Shown: positions 42,498 through 51,445 of the stretch, in pieces
Position numbering within the stretch: the first letter of the stretch is position 1
How the letters are laid out: the number at the start of each line of letters is the position of its first letter
NCBI GenBank assembly: GCA_902776935.1
Contig: CACYRS010000007.1
Location: forward strand, 1-64,000
From: an uncultured Prevotellaceae bacterium
GTDB lineage: Bacteria; Bacteroidota; Bacteroidia; Bacteroidales; Bacteroidaceae
Length of the DNA: 64,000 nucleotides
Direction of reading: 5' to 3'
Position numbers and translations under genes: made by a program
Notes under the pieces: generated by a model
The model's database searches: none
Seen by the model: the letters and a program-made list of their open reading frames with translations, nothing else
What the model was told of the DNA's origin: nothing

Positions 42498-44522
42498 TTA
42501 CTTAAGATATTTATCAAACCAATGGGTTATCTCATCAAGTCGCTTTATTCGATTTAGAGGTCTACCATTACGCGAGAGTTCATGATTCTCATTCTTGAAG
42601 ATAACGATGCGCGATGGGACGTTGAAATATTGAAGTGCACTATACATTTGAAGTCCCTCAGGCAACGGACAACGATAGTCTTCCTCACTATGGATGAAAA
42701 GGGTTGGTGCTTTAACCTTGTTAGCATAAGCCAATGGAGATTGTTTCCATAGCGTAGCAATATCTGTCCAAACATCAGCGCCGACATAATTGTTTACAAA
42801 ATTGTAACCTATATCGCTAATGCCTGATAAAGTGACCCAATTAGATATACTACGCTGAGAGGCAGCAGCACGGAAACGGTCTGTGTGGCCTATTACCCAG
42901 TTTGTCATAACTCCACCATAAGAACCACCTGTAATACCAAGACGCTTTTCATCAATGAAGTCAGTCTGACTTATGGCTGCATCGACAAAATCCATAAGAT
43001 CATCGTAGTCTCTGCCACCAAAGTCACCTTTTAGCTTTGCGAAGTCGGAACCATTACCACTACTGCCACGTGGATTGGTAAAGATGACAGCGTAACCTTT
43101 ACCAGACCAATACTGCATCTCATGGAAGAACCCTTTTCCATAAGCACATTTAGGGCCACCATGCACATTCAGAATCGTAGGATACAATCTCCCCTGCTCA
43201 TAGTTGGCTGGAGGCAACACATAGCCTCTCAGCAACTTACCAGCTTTGTTCTTAAATAAAATTTCTCTGGGATGAGCTATTAAAATGTCTGCAAAAGCGT
43301 GCCCGTTGATATTACTAATAAGTCGGGGCTCGTTCTTTCCATCAAAGTAATATAATTCCTGACCATTCTGCTGTTTTGTCCCTAATAGCAGGTAGCCTTT
43401 CTGATATGGCAGATATTCATCAACGTCAAAGTCGTTTGGTGTCAAAACCTGAGGTTCACCTCCTGTAAGCGGAAGTCGGACTAAAGGAGCTTGGTCTACA
43501 GCTGTTGTATTATATACTATTCCTGACTTCTCAATAATTGGTTCGGAATGATTACCTGTCTTGACGTCAGAGAGAAGAGAAACACCAAATTCATAACGAT
43601 CTCCATTGTATATCTGTTTACTTTTACCTGATGTGATATCAATACTGAAGAACAAGCTGTTTGCTTGTGGATTCTCTGCATCATATGGACGTACTGTCAC
43701 AAACAAGTGGCTATTGTCTATAAATATCAACGGGTTGTGACTTGTACTATCTGCAACTGAGATATTCTTCAGATATCCATTTCTTATATCCCGCAGGTAG
43801 AGGTTGTTGCCGTAGGAGCGGAAAACATGTTTGTTACTTATGGTATAAGCAAGATAATGCTTGTCATTACTTATCCTAAAACCAGCAACTATAGACAAAC
43901 TATCTGTCAATGGAGTTACTTTTCCGTCCTTGTACTCATAAAGAACAGACCTCAGACCATTAATGTCTCCACGACCATTGGACCAGAATGGAATCTCGTC
44001 AAAAATCCGGTAACGTCTATTATCATCTTTTGCCTTCAAAGAATCGGGTAATTCACTAATTGTCTGCTTCAAAGTATGAGATGCAGTAAAAAAGAAGTGA
44101 TTCCGACTGAGAAATTTTATCTGTCCAATCTTATAAGGAAGGCGTAGCCATTCCGTAGCTTCTCCATATCCGCGAGTAAGTTGCATAAAAACGGTCTCAT
44201 TCTCAATAATCTTCCGGAATACAATGGCATCATCCAAAACATCATAACCTCCGATTCTTCCTGAGTTCGTCAACTGTTTTGCCTTTCCATCTACGAGTTG
44301 GTAGATATCTGTTGTATATTTGTCATCTTTAGTACTGGCCTGACGGATCGTGAAGAAGATATCATTGCCTATGGTCTTGACATTTGAGATGCTTTTTACA
44401 TGCGTGAAGAAGTCTATTCCTACAGGATGCAGGCTCGTATTATCCTGTGAAATGGCAGGATTTGCAATACCAAGTATGAGATATACTACTATGATTGCAG
44501 AAGATAAGTTCACTCTTTTCAT
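42498..44522 (-). CDS. exported S9-family serine peptidase (prolyl oligopeptidase type)
   Basis: 674 residues. A signal peptide (MKRVNLSSAIIVVYLILGIANPAISQ) leads into a beta-propeller-like N-terminal part and a C-terminal alpha/beta hydrolase domain. The nucleophile is in LGITGGSYGGVMTNW, the Asp in LFIHSEEDYRCP and the His in NENHELSRNGRP, so the triad is complete. Such enzymes release di- or tripeptides, or act as acylaminoacyl peptidases. It lies 15 bases after the TlpA-like gene in operon A; the context says peptide digestion in the periplasm. Confidence 0.9.
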   Translation of the reverse strand: MKRVNLSSAIIVVYLILGIANPAISQDNTSLHPVGIDFFTHVKSISNVKTIGNDIFFTIRQASTKDDKYTTDIYQLVDGKAKQLTNSGRIGGYDVLDDAIVFRKIIENETVFMQLTRGYGEATEWLRLPYKIGQIKFLSRNHFFFTASHTLKQTISELPDSLKAKDDNRRYRIFDEIPFWSNGRGDINGLRSVLYEYKDGKVTPLTDSLSIVAGFRISNDKHYLAYTISNKHVFRSYGNNLYLRDIRNGYLKNISVADSTSHNPLIFIDNSHLFVTVRPYDAENPQANSLFFSIDITSGKSKQIYNGDRYEFGVSLLSDVKTGNHSEPIIEKSGIVYNTTAVDQAPLVRLPLTGGEPQVLTPNDFDVDEYLPYQKGYLLLGTKQQNGQELYYFDGKNEPRLISNINGHAFADILIAHPREILFKNKAGKLLRGYVLPPANYEQGRLYPTILNVHGGPKCAYGKGFFHEMQYWSGKGYAVIFTNPRGSSGNGSDFAKLKGDFGGRDYDDLMDFVDAAISQTDFIDEKRLGITGGSYGGVMTNWVIGHTDRFRAAASQRSISNWVTLSGISDIGYNFVNNYVGADVWTDIATLWKQSPLAYANKVKAPTLFIHSEEDYRCPLPEGLQMYSALQYFNVPSRIVIFKNENHELSRNGRPLNRIKRLDEITHWFDKYLK

Positions 44523-44537
44523 TCGCTATATTTTATC

Positions 44538-45530
44538 CTATTTGTCTAACAATTCATTCAAAAACAACTCCAAATTGTCCCCTTTCAGATTGTGGGCAAT
44601 GATTTTACCGTCTGGGGATATCAGGAAATTGGCAGGAATCAGACGGATGCCGAATTTTACGACTCCATCACCAGCCCAGGCATTCTTGTCTATCAGCTGT
44701 AACCATCCGAGATGATCCTTTGTATATGCATTCTTCCATCTCTCAGCATTATTGTCTAAAGAGATGCTGACGATTTTTAATCCCTTATCTTTATATTTCG
44801 AATAGGCCTTTACAAGATTCGGATTCTCTGCCCTGCAAGGCGCACACCAAGATGCCCAAAAGTCAAATAATACAAAGCCATTGCCAATCAAAGAGGAAGA
44901 CTTTATTTCATTTCCGTTTTCATCATAAGCCACAAACTCTGGAGCATTTTCACCTATTCCGATTTTTTCTAGTACTGATGCCAGTTCTGTCAAGACTTTC
45001 ACGTATTCAGTATCTTGGAATCGCGAATCAAGATAACTTAATGCATTTCTTAATTCAACTGGGGTTATCCTGAAAGAATGATAGCGATACAGAATGTAAA
45101 GTGCAGCAATGGAACTCGGATGTTTTTGGATAAGGCTGATAATGTTTTCGCGCTTACTGACAAGCTCCTTAAACAGAGCATGTTCTTTTGAGCCGTATAC
45201 ATTGGTGTTCCTGAATTGTGATATGGAATCAAGTTCCACCTCAATGTTACCCTCATCAAGAAATATGATGAAAGAGTCAAACGGATTTGCTGTTGATGAC
45301 AAGTAGGATAAGCCATAGATTTCAGGCAACTTCAAATCAGATCTTTTACGAAACTCAAAACGACCGTCTCTTACCTCTGCGGAATCTATTGTAATAAAAG
45401 ACTTGTTTACATATTTCTGCAAATACACTTTCCCGTGGTTCGGATTAAGAGCCTTGCCACCAAGATGCAATTCCTGTGCAGAAAGGGATAATGCAAACGT
45501 CAATGCTACTATTGTTACTATTTTTCTCAT
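44538..45530 (-). CDS. TlpA-like thioredoxin-fold protein with DUF4369-type N-terminus
   Basis: 330 residues, exported (MRKIVTIVALTFALSLSAQ). The first half resembles the DUF4369 domain often found with Bacteroidetes thiol-disulfide proteins (GKVYLQKYVNKSFITIDSAEV). The second half is a TlpA/AhpC-type thioredoxin domain with the redox motif FWASWCAPCRAENP and the cis-proline in IRLIPANFL. It should reduce or shuffle disulfides in the periplasm. Its place between susD and two peptidases suggests a link to handling disulfide or cysteine-bearing substrates, which is an inference. Confidence 0.88.
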   Translation of the reverse strand: MRKIVTIVALTFALSLSAQELHLGGKALNPNHGKVYLQKYVNKSFITIDSAEVRDGRFEFRKRSDLKLPEIYGLSYLSSTANPFDSFIIFLDEGNIEVELDSISQFRNTNVYGSKEHALFKELVSKRENIISLIQKHPSSIAALYILYRYHSFRITPVELRNALSYLDSRFQDTEYVKVLTELASVLEKIGIGENAPEFVAYDENGNEIKSSSLIGNGFVLFDFWASWCAPCRAENPNLVKAYSKYKDKGLKIVSISLDNNAERWKNAYTKDHLGWLQLIDKNAWAGDGVVKFGIRLIPANFLISPDGKIIAHNLKGDNLELFLNELLDK

Positions 45531-45537
45531 CGTCGTA

Positions 45538-47010
45538 CTATTTGTTAATTAAACTATTCGTCTGTATTTCACTATTTGGAATAGGGAATATATAATTGTC
45601 ATCGTTGGGAGACACAGAAATAGGATTCATACTACTTAGCGTTGGTTTACTTGGAAATGTTTCCAGTTTTCTGAGAATATCATTAGCCCTTAATCCCTCA
45701 CCGAGCAGTTCTATTCTTTTTTCCTTTGCAATAGTTGAAATGATTTGTCCTGCAGCCAAGTCGTCCGCAGAAAACTCATATGTATCGTCAGAACGGTGTC
45801 TTACAGCTTGCAATAATTGTACAGCTAAAGCAACATTACCCGTACTGGCAGAAGCTTCTGCATAGTTGAGCAATACTTCCGAATAGCGTATAGCAGGCAC
45901 ATAATCCACAGAGGGGCTTACCTTCTTGTACTTTGCCAGTGTGTTCTGTCCAATATTTTGATTAAACACAACAAAACTCCTACGTCTGTCATTCTCCCGC
46001 CAGCTTTTATCGCTGATTATTCCTGTCTCAGAACTATTGAGGACATAATCAATCCTATTTGCATAGAATGTTTCAGAAAGAGAAACTCCTAGAGGAGTGT
46101 CAGAAGACGTCATCGGGAATGAGAGAATTGACTCTGTGGTTGTATAGTTACCACCAAATACTGTAGTAATGTCTTCTTGCAACGCAGAATGTACACCAGA
46201 CGTTGCTGAGAAAGGAGCTGCTGTCTGAGGAACAATCTTCTTCGCTTCATCCACTACTTTTGTATATTCACCTTTACTCAGATACACGCGAGTCTTTAAG
46301 GCTATAGCTGTGTTTCTATGAGCTCTGGTGGTATTCAGTAAGTTCGTTTCATAACTCTCTGGCAGCAACCGTTCTGCATTATCCAAATCCTGGATAATCT
46401 GCTTGTAGACATCTGACACAGAACTACGTTCGAGGTCGTTATGCTCCGATGAATTCTCAGCTAGAAGGCGCAGTGGAATACCCTTTGATGCTCCGTCATC
46501 CTTCGTATAAGGAGTTGCGTAAAGCGTAACCAAATGATAGTATGCCAAACCTCTCAAGAAGTAAGCTTCCCCCAAATAGTGATTCTTTTGTGCTTCTGAT
46601 ATTACATTTGAGATACTAACACCATCAATGAAAGTATTTATATTGTTGACTGCTGCATACAGCTGTCCCCATGTATTAGCAATATCACCTGTTGTATTTG
46701 TAAAAGTATTGGACCACACATACCCTCCTGTCAGGGCATTTTCCGTACGGCAAACAAAGTCTTCGGCACGAAGATCGCCATACAATATAAGATAACCACT
46801 ATAGAGGTTGGCTGTCTTTAATGACTTGTATAAACCGTTGGCAAGACCTTCAATACGCGCTTCTGTGCTAAAAACAGTTGCTGAACTAAGCGAAGTCTTT
46901 GATGTTGTCTCAAGTTCATCACTGCACCCTATTACTGTCAATATTGATAATATAACTATTGAGCGAGCTGCTCCACTCAAAATATACTTATATAAATAAT
47001 TGCGTCTCAT
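45538..47010 (-). CDS. RagB/SusD family lipoprotein (operon A)
   Basis: 490 residues. A lipoprotein signal ends in LTVIGC. The SusD-type TPR-like helical fold shows in AEAYFLRGLAYYHLVTLYATPYT-type sequence near 150-170 and YSEVLLNYAEASA near 365. SusD proteins form the lid over the SusC channel on the cell surface and capture the ligand. With peptidases instead of glycosidases downstream, this pair is more like RagAB, the peptide importer of Porphyromonas, than a glycan system. It follows susC by 18 bases. Confidence 0.92.
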   Translation of the reverse strand: MRRNYLYKYILSGAARSIVILSILTVIGCSDELETTSKTSLSSATVFSTEARIEGLANGLYKSLKTANLYSGYLILYGDLRAEDFVCRTENALTGGYVWSNTFTNTTGDIANTWGQLYAAVNNINTFIDGVSISNVISEAQKNHYLGEAYFLRGLAYYHLVTLYATPYTKDDGASKGIPLRLLAENSSEHNDLERSSVSDVYKQIIQDLDNAERLLPESYETNLLNTTRAHRNTAIALKTRVYLSKGEYTKVVDEAKKIVPQTAAPFSATSGVHSALQEDITTVFGGNYTTTESILSFPMTSSDTPLGVSLSETFYANRIDYVLNSSETGIISDKSWRENDRRRSFVVFNQNIGQNTLAKYKKVSPSVDYVPAIRYSEVLLNYAEASASTGNVALAVQLLQAVRHRSDDTYEFSADDLAAGQIISTIAKEKRIELLGEGLRANDILRKLETFPSKPTLSSMNPISVSPNDDNYIFPIPNSEIQTNSLINK

Positions 47011-47028
47011 AAGTTTTCCCTTTTATGT

Positions 47029-50000
47029 TTAAAATGTTAAGTTCAGGCCAAAGGTAAATGTGCGACCATATCCGCCAGTATTATAATCCACACCAGGAGT
47101 AGTGTTAGAGTTTCCATTGGCAGACAATTCCGGATCTACGCCTGAATATCCAGTAAGGATAAATGCATTGTCTATCTGACCATAAATTCTTACACCTTTG
47201 ATGAATACATTGTTCAAGACTTTCTTTGGGAGATTATATGCCAGTGTAATATTCTGCAAACGCAGAAAATCTCCGTTCTCAACATGTTCTGAGATAGGAA
47301 CTGAGCCGCCAAAAGAGTAACGGTCACCTGTTACCAGGCGAGGTATATTCGTATCCTGCCCAGGAGTTGTCCAACGATCAAGCACTTCTGTTGAATTGTT
47401 AAAAAAGATCTGATCCGTAATGGTAGACTTAGAACGGTTCATAATCTTGTTACCACCAGCAAAACTGAAGCTAAAGTTAAGCTCAAATCCACGCCATTCA
47501 GTATTTGATATGATACCACCATACCACTTTGGCAGAGCATTGCCAAGAACGTAATAATCATCGCCACTAAGAGCTTTTGCTGTCCTTCCGTCAAGATAAG
47601 TCCATTTTCCCAAGCCATTGTACTGAACCTCTTCACCGGCTCCATTCAAGAATACACGCTGTCCATTCTCTGGGTTTACACGGAGGGTCTTCAGACCGTA
47701 AAGGCTTCCTACAGAGTAGCCAACCTTTGTAATATTGGTAGAGCCAGAACCTGTATATGAGATAATTGCACTCTCATCACCAGACAAGGCAGTAACCTCA
47801 TTCTTCAGATAAGTGAAATTTGTAGAAACATTCCATTTCCACTCCTTATTATTCAACACTTGATAATTCAGGCTGAATTCTACACCACGATTATACATGC
47901 TACCTACATTAGAGAGAATTGAGTTACCAACGATACCCTTCGATGGAGACTGAGGGACACTTAATATAAGGTCATCAACATTATTATTAAAATATGCCAA
48001 CTCCACGTGAAGTCTATCCTTGAATGCATCAAACGATAATCCAATATTTGTCTGACTACTTGTTTCCCAACTTAAATTATCATTTCCCTGTTGTGATATA
48101 TCCCAAGTGCTGGCGTCACCATATAGTGATGATGAATAGAGACTGAACGAGCTATAGTCATTTGTAATATTACCATTACCGACACGTCCCCAGCTAGCAT
48201 TCAACTTAAGATTGCTTATGGCATCTTTAGAGAGTGCATGTTTAAAGAATGGTTCGTCAGAAATGAGCCATCCAAAGGACAAGCCACCAAAATTACCATA
48301 TTTATGATTTTTGGCTAAAGCAGAGTTTCCGTCACGACGGAAATTAGTTGTTAAGAAATAACGATCTGACAACGTATAGCTAGCACGGAAGAAATATGAT
48401 ATATAGTTCCGTTCGCCTATCTGATTTCCTGTGGCTACAACATTAGCCCATCCTCCTTGGTAATAACGGAAGAAATCATCACTCTCCTTCGTAGCACGTG
48501 CACCCCAAAAATTCGTCGTATTATGTTGATAGTCGAAACCAACTAACAAAGAAATTTTGTGTAACTTCCCAAATATATCATCATAACCAAGAGTTGTATT
48601 GAAATCTTCATTTATGAACCTACTAGTAATATTAGTAACAGATCCTCCTGATGAACTAGCTCCTGAGCCAAGCTGTGTGCTGGCAAATGAGGTGCTTTCA
48701 TTGTTTATACGGTCTAGGGAATACTGTCCTGTCCATGTTATTTGCTTGACAGGCCTAAGGACAAACTTTATATTGCCGATAAAATGACTGTTATCTGAGG
48801 TATTGCTTGTCAGAGCTAAACGGGCCTCTGGATTATAGAGGGGAAAACTCGAATTGTTAGCACCAGATCCTAGAGTTCCACTGACAGGATTGACGTTGAA
48901 AGTACCGTCTTCATTATACGCTCCTACGTTCGGCGGAAGAACCAAGGCAAGGCGAGTTACACCATATGAACTCATAGATGATCCTGGACGGCTACCTGTG
49001 TCTGGCGACTCATTGAAACTAGAACTGTAATTGCTATTCAACGACAATGTCAACCAGTTTGTTATGCGGTCTTCTGCATTAAAACGAATACCTTTTCGTT
49101 CGAAATTATTTCCTTGGAAGATACCTTGCTGGTTTGAATAGTTAACAGAGAAATAATAAGTAATATTTTCTGTTCCACCAGAAATATCAATGTTATGATT
49201 ATGTGATATACCCGTACGATAAACATAGTCTTTCCAGTCAGTATCTACAATAGAACCATCAGAGTTTTTTTGCAACTGATAAACAAGTGAGCGGTTCCCT
49301 CCGTCGATATTATTTGCATTTGTAATTGCTTCGTTCTTTAGGGCAGTATACTGCTCCGCATTGAGCATCTCTGGAAGACGAACAGCATTAGTGAAGCTCA
49401 CCCAACCATTATAATGAGTCACAGCGCGTCCAGAACGTCCTTTTTTTGTGGTTACCAGAATAACACCACCAGCAGCCCTTGAACCATAAATAGCCGTAGA
49501 AGCAGCGTCTTTGAGGATGTCAATACTCTCAATATCACTTGGGTTAATGTCACTCAACGGATTGTTGGCAGCACTGTTTGTTGAGATGTCATCACTATAT
49601 ACAAGAACACCATCTATAACGAAAAGTGGCAAAGAACTTAGAGAAATGGAATTGACACCACGTATGCGGATGACCGAAGGCGCATTGAGTTGGCCGTTTG
49701 ATGCCGCCAGACTAACACCGGCAGCATGACCTGCGAGAGCCTGATCAAAACTTTGGATAGGGCGCTGGCTTACATCAGCACCGTTAATGCTGGATATTGA
49801 ACCAGTAAACTCTTTGCGTGATTGTGTACCATAACCGACAACAACTACTTCACTGAGACTATTGTAGTTTTCTCTCAATGTAATTTCTACAGGTTCCTCG
49901 AAATCATAGACATCCACGTCGAGAGCGCGATATCCAACGAATTCCACCCTGAGGGTCAATGGTGCCTCCACCTTTGTCTGGAGCTTGAAGTTTCCATCGA

Positions 50001-50163
50001 TGTCGGATACCACTCCTCTACCCTTCTCGCTCTTTACGATTACCGATGCGCCAATCAGTGGCTCACCAGTACGAACATTTGTAATATGACCTGTAATCAG
50101 GTTTTGTGCAGCAGCCAACAAAGGAGCAATAGCAAAACCTATTATAAATAATCCTTTTTTCAT
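47029..50163 (-). CDS. RagA/SusC TonB-dependent outer-membrane receptor (operon A)
   Basis: 1044 residues from MKKGLFIIGF at 50163; the eight upstream codons are optional. Signal peptide, then a carboxypeptidase-regulatory-like domain (GEPLIGASVIVKSEKGRGVVSDIDGNF), the SusC TonB-box region (LSEVVVVGYGTQ), plug domain with the SusC signature IRIRGVNSIS-like sequence and ILKDAASTAIYGSRAAGGVILVTTKKG-type motif, and a 22-strand barrel ending in FTFGLNLTF. It drives TonB-powered import of an oligomer captured by its SusD partner. It is preceded by a long hairpin (50184-50229). Confidence 0.95.
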   Translation of the reverse strand: MKKGLFIIGFAIAPLLAAAQNLITGHITNVRTGEPLIGASVIVKSEKGRGVVSDIDGNFKLQTKVEAPLTLRVEFVGYRALDVDVYDFEEPVEITLRENYNSLSEVVVVGYGTQSRKEFTGSISSINGADVSQRPIQSFDQALAGHAAGVSLAASNGQLNAPSVIRIRGVNSISLSSLPLFVIDGVLVYSDDISTNSAANNPLSDINPSDIESIDILKDAASTAIYGSRAAGGVILVTTKKGRSGRAVTHYNGWVSFTNAVRLPEMLNAEQYTALKNEAITNANNIDGGNRSLVYQLQKNSDGSIVDTDWKDYVYRTGISHNHNIDISGGTENITYYFSVNYSNQQGIFQGNNFERKGIRFNAEDRITNWLTLSLNSNYSSSFNESPDTGSRPGSSMSSYGVTRLALVLPPNVGAYNEDGTFNVNPVSGTLGSGANNSSFPLYNPEARLALTSNTSDNSHFIGNIKFVLRPVKQITWTGQYSLDRINNESTSFASTQLGSGASSSGGSVTNITSRFINEDFNTTLGYDDIFGKLHKISLLVGFDYQHNTTNFWGARATKESDDFFRYYQGGWANVVATGNQIGERNYISYFFRASYTLSDRYFLTTNFRRDGNSALAKNHKYGNFGGLSFGWLISDEPFFKHALSKDAISNLKLNASWGRVGNGNITNDYSSFSLYSSSLYGDASTWDISQQGNDNLSWETSSQTNIGLSFDAFKDRLHVELAYFNNNVDDLILSVPQSPSKGIVGNSILSNVGSMYNRGVEFSLNYQVLNNKEWKWNVSTNFTYLKNEVTALSGDESAIISYTGSGSTNITKVGYSVGSLYGLKTLRVNPENGQRVFLNGAGEEVQYNGLGKWTYLDGRTAKALSGDDYYVLGNALPKWYGGIISNTEWRGFELNFSFSFAGGNKIMNRSKSTITDQIFFNNSTEVLDRWTTPGQDTNIPRLVTGDRYSFGGSVPISEHVENGDFLRLQNITLAYNLPKKVLNNVFIKGVRIYGQIDNAFILTGYSGVDPELSANGNSNTTPGVDYNTGGYGRTFTFGLNLTF

Positions 50164-50183
50164 AATCGCTTCAGTTTTTGTGA

Positions 50184-50229
50184 GCATGGCTTTGGTAAGG
50201 ACAGCCCTTTCGGGCCATCCTAACCATGC
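50184..50229 (-). other. long GAAA-capped hairpin between the binding-protein gene and susC
   Basis: On the minus strand GCATGG pairs with CCATGC (50229-50224 with 50189-50184). Inside, TTAGGATGGCCC-GAAA-GGGCTGTCCTTA forms a long stem with one T-T mismatch, two wobbles and a GNRA tetraloop. No T-run follows. It is the only large gap inside operon A and may process or stabilise the message. Confidence 0.6.
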
Positions 50230-50262
50230 ATTTTAAACATCTACTAACAAAACTAACAAAAA

Positions 50263-51186
50263 TTATTTCTGAGCGGTAAATTCCGACTTTACCTTCTCTA
50301 TCTGTGCCTGTGACTGTTTGTTGTCAAGGTTCAACAAACCGTATTCATGGTTGTATTTTGTGCCGGCAGTAAGAATCCAGCTAAGGAACTGGTTTACAGC
50401 ATCGTCGGCAATGTTATAGCTAACACCAATCTTCTCGACAGCAACTTCCTGTATCTTTCCATTCTCAAGTGCATCGATCACTTCGTCGAGTGTAGCCTCG
50501 TCAGAGAAGTTCTTTTCGAGGTTCTTCTTCACGTCGATACCTATCAAGGTAAGATCATTCTTAATATGACGACTCTTTAGGTCGAAGATGTTTGGCAGGG
50601 CGTTGAAAGATACTCCCAGAGGGTCTTTCAACAGAGCGGTATTGATAAAAAGGTCATCGCCAGAGATACGCTTGCCGCGGAAATTACTGCTCTCCTCACC
50701 GAAGTTATGAGCAAAGGAAGAGGCAACGGATGTGGCATTGCTGCCGCTATAGATTACAAGCTTCTCGAACTGCTTGATTTTCTTTACATCCTCTTCGAAA
50801 TCATCGTTGAGAAAATAAAGCTGCTTTAGCTTCTTGGAGTTCAGGTGCTTGCCTTCCAGCACTTTAGCAGCTTCACTGCCACTGGCTGTGATAGGCAGCA
50901 CGGCGAACTCTCCAAAATAAACAACTATATGGCTAAAGTCTTTGGTCTTTTCTTGACTGTCAAATACGACATTCAAATCGATGTTATCCTTACCCTTGGC
51001 GATCTGGAACTCCACGCCGGGCTGTGTTTTTGCATATTCAGATATCCACTTCTCTACCAAAGGACGGGCAAAACGTGGTGCCTTCACGTAGCGTACACTA
51101 CTTGTATTGGTAGAATTACCCTCAGCCCAAACGCTGCTGATGTTGATACTCAACAAAACTGCTATCGCTAAAACTATCTTTTTCAT
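50263..51186 (-). CDS. periplasmic substrate-binding-like protein (PstS-like fold), operon A
   Basis: 307 residues, exported (MKKIVLAIAVLLSINISSVWA). No close family is recognised with certainty. The segments AKGKDNIDLNVVF, VVYFGEFAVLPITASGSEAA, GKHLNSKKLKQLYF, VIYSGSNATSVASSFAHNF and DPLGVSFNALPNIFDL resemble the two-lobed phosphate/PstS-type binding proteins. It is the first gene of operon A, followed by a hairpin and susC. The 62-residue Cys-rich leader frame overlaps its first 65 bases in another frame. It might bind a small product in the periplasm or modulate the SusC complex; an ABC permease is not present. Confidence 0.65.
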   Translation of the reverse strand: MKKIVLAIAVLLSINISSVWAEGNSTNTSSVRYVKAPRFARPLVEKWISEYAKTQPGVEFQIAKGKDNIDLNVVFDSQEKTKDFSHIVVYFGEFAVLPITASGSEAAKVLEGKHLNSKKLKQLYFLNDDFEEDVKKIKQFEKLVIYSGSNATSVASSFAHNFGEESSNFRGKRISGDDLFINTALLKDPLGVSFNALPNIFDLKSRHIKNDLTLIGIDVKKNLEKNFSDEATLDEVIDALENGKIQEVAVEKIGVSYNIADDAVNQFLSWILTAGTKYNHEYGLLNLDNKQSQAQIEKVKSEFTAQK

Positions 51187-51310
51187 ATTTCTTCTTTTTT
51201 ACTTTGTTATTTACACCTATTATATATATTTCTCCTTTCATTGACCATGCCATCATACAACAGCAACAACACTCTTGCATTTGCATTCGATTCATTGTTT
51301 TCATAACCAT
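51122..51310 (-). CDS. Met/Cys-rich leader ORF A (62 aa), overlapping the binding-protein gene
   Basis: It starts about 53 bases after the expected transcription start. The N-terminal part reads MVMKTMNRMQMQECCCCCMM, with five consecutive Cys codons at 51257-51271, then a region ending YIIGVNNKVKKKKYEK and a tail that overlaps the downstream gene. The ATG of the downstream gene lies inside the TAT codon of the YEK segment. The twin at 58580-58771 has the same layout, and the indels between them are 6, 3 and 3 bases. No Shine-Dalgarno is seen. A regulatory leader peptide is more likely than a stable protein. Confidence 0.5.
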   Translation of the reverse strand: MVMKTMNRMQMQECCCCCMMAWSMKGEIYIIGVNNKVKKKKYEKDSFSDSSFVEYQHQQRLG

Positions 51311-51369
51311 CTGATTTTTAATTTTTTATTTATTATTTATTATTGTCTATTTATCTCTGTTTCTGGGTG

Positions 51370-51400
51370 CAAAGGTACGGTGATTTTCACATACCCACAA
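51370..51400 (-). promoter_or_regulatory. promoter of operon A
   Basis: On the minus strand TTG (51400-51398), 20 bases, TACCTTTG (51377-51370), in the shared context GGGATTGTGG...CACCCAGAAACA. An almost perfect palindrome GGCATATCATATACC lies at 51413-51427. Region 51187-51445 therefore holds leader, promoter and possible operator. Confidence 0.75.
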
Positions 51401-51445
51401 TCCCATTGTTGCGGCATATCATATACCAAACCTTTGGGATACAGC

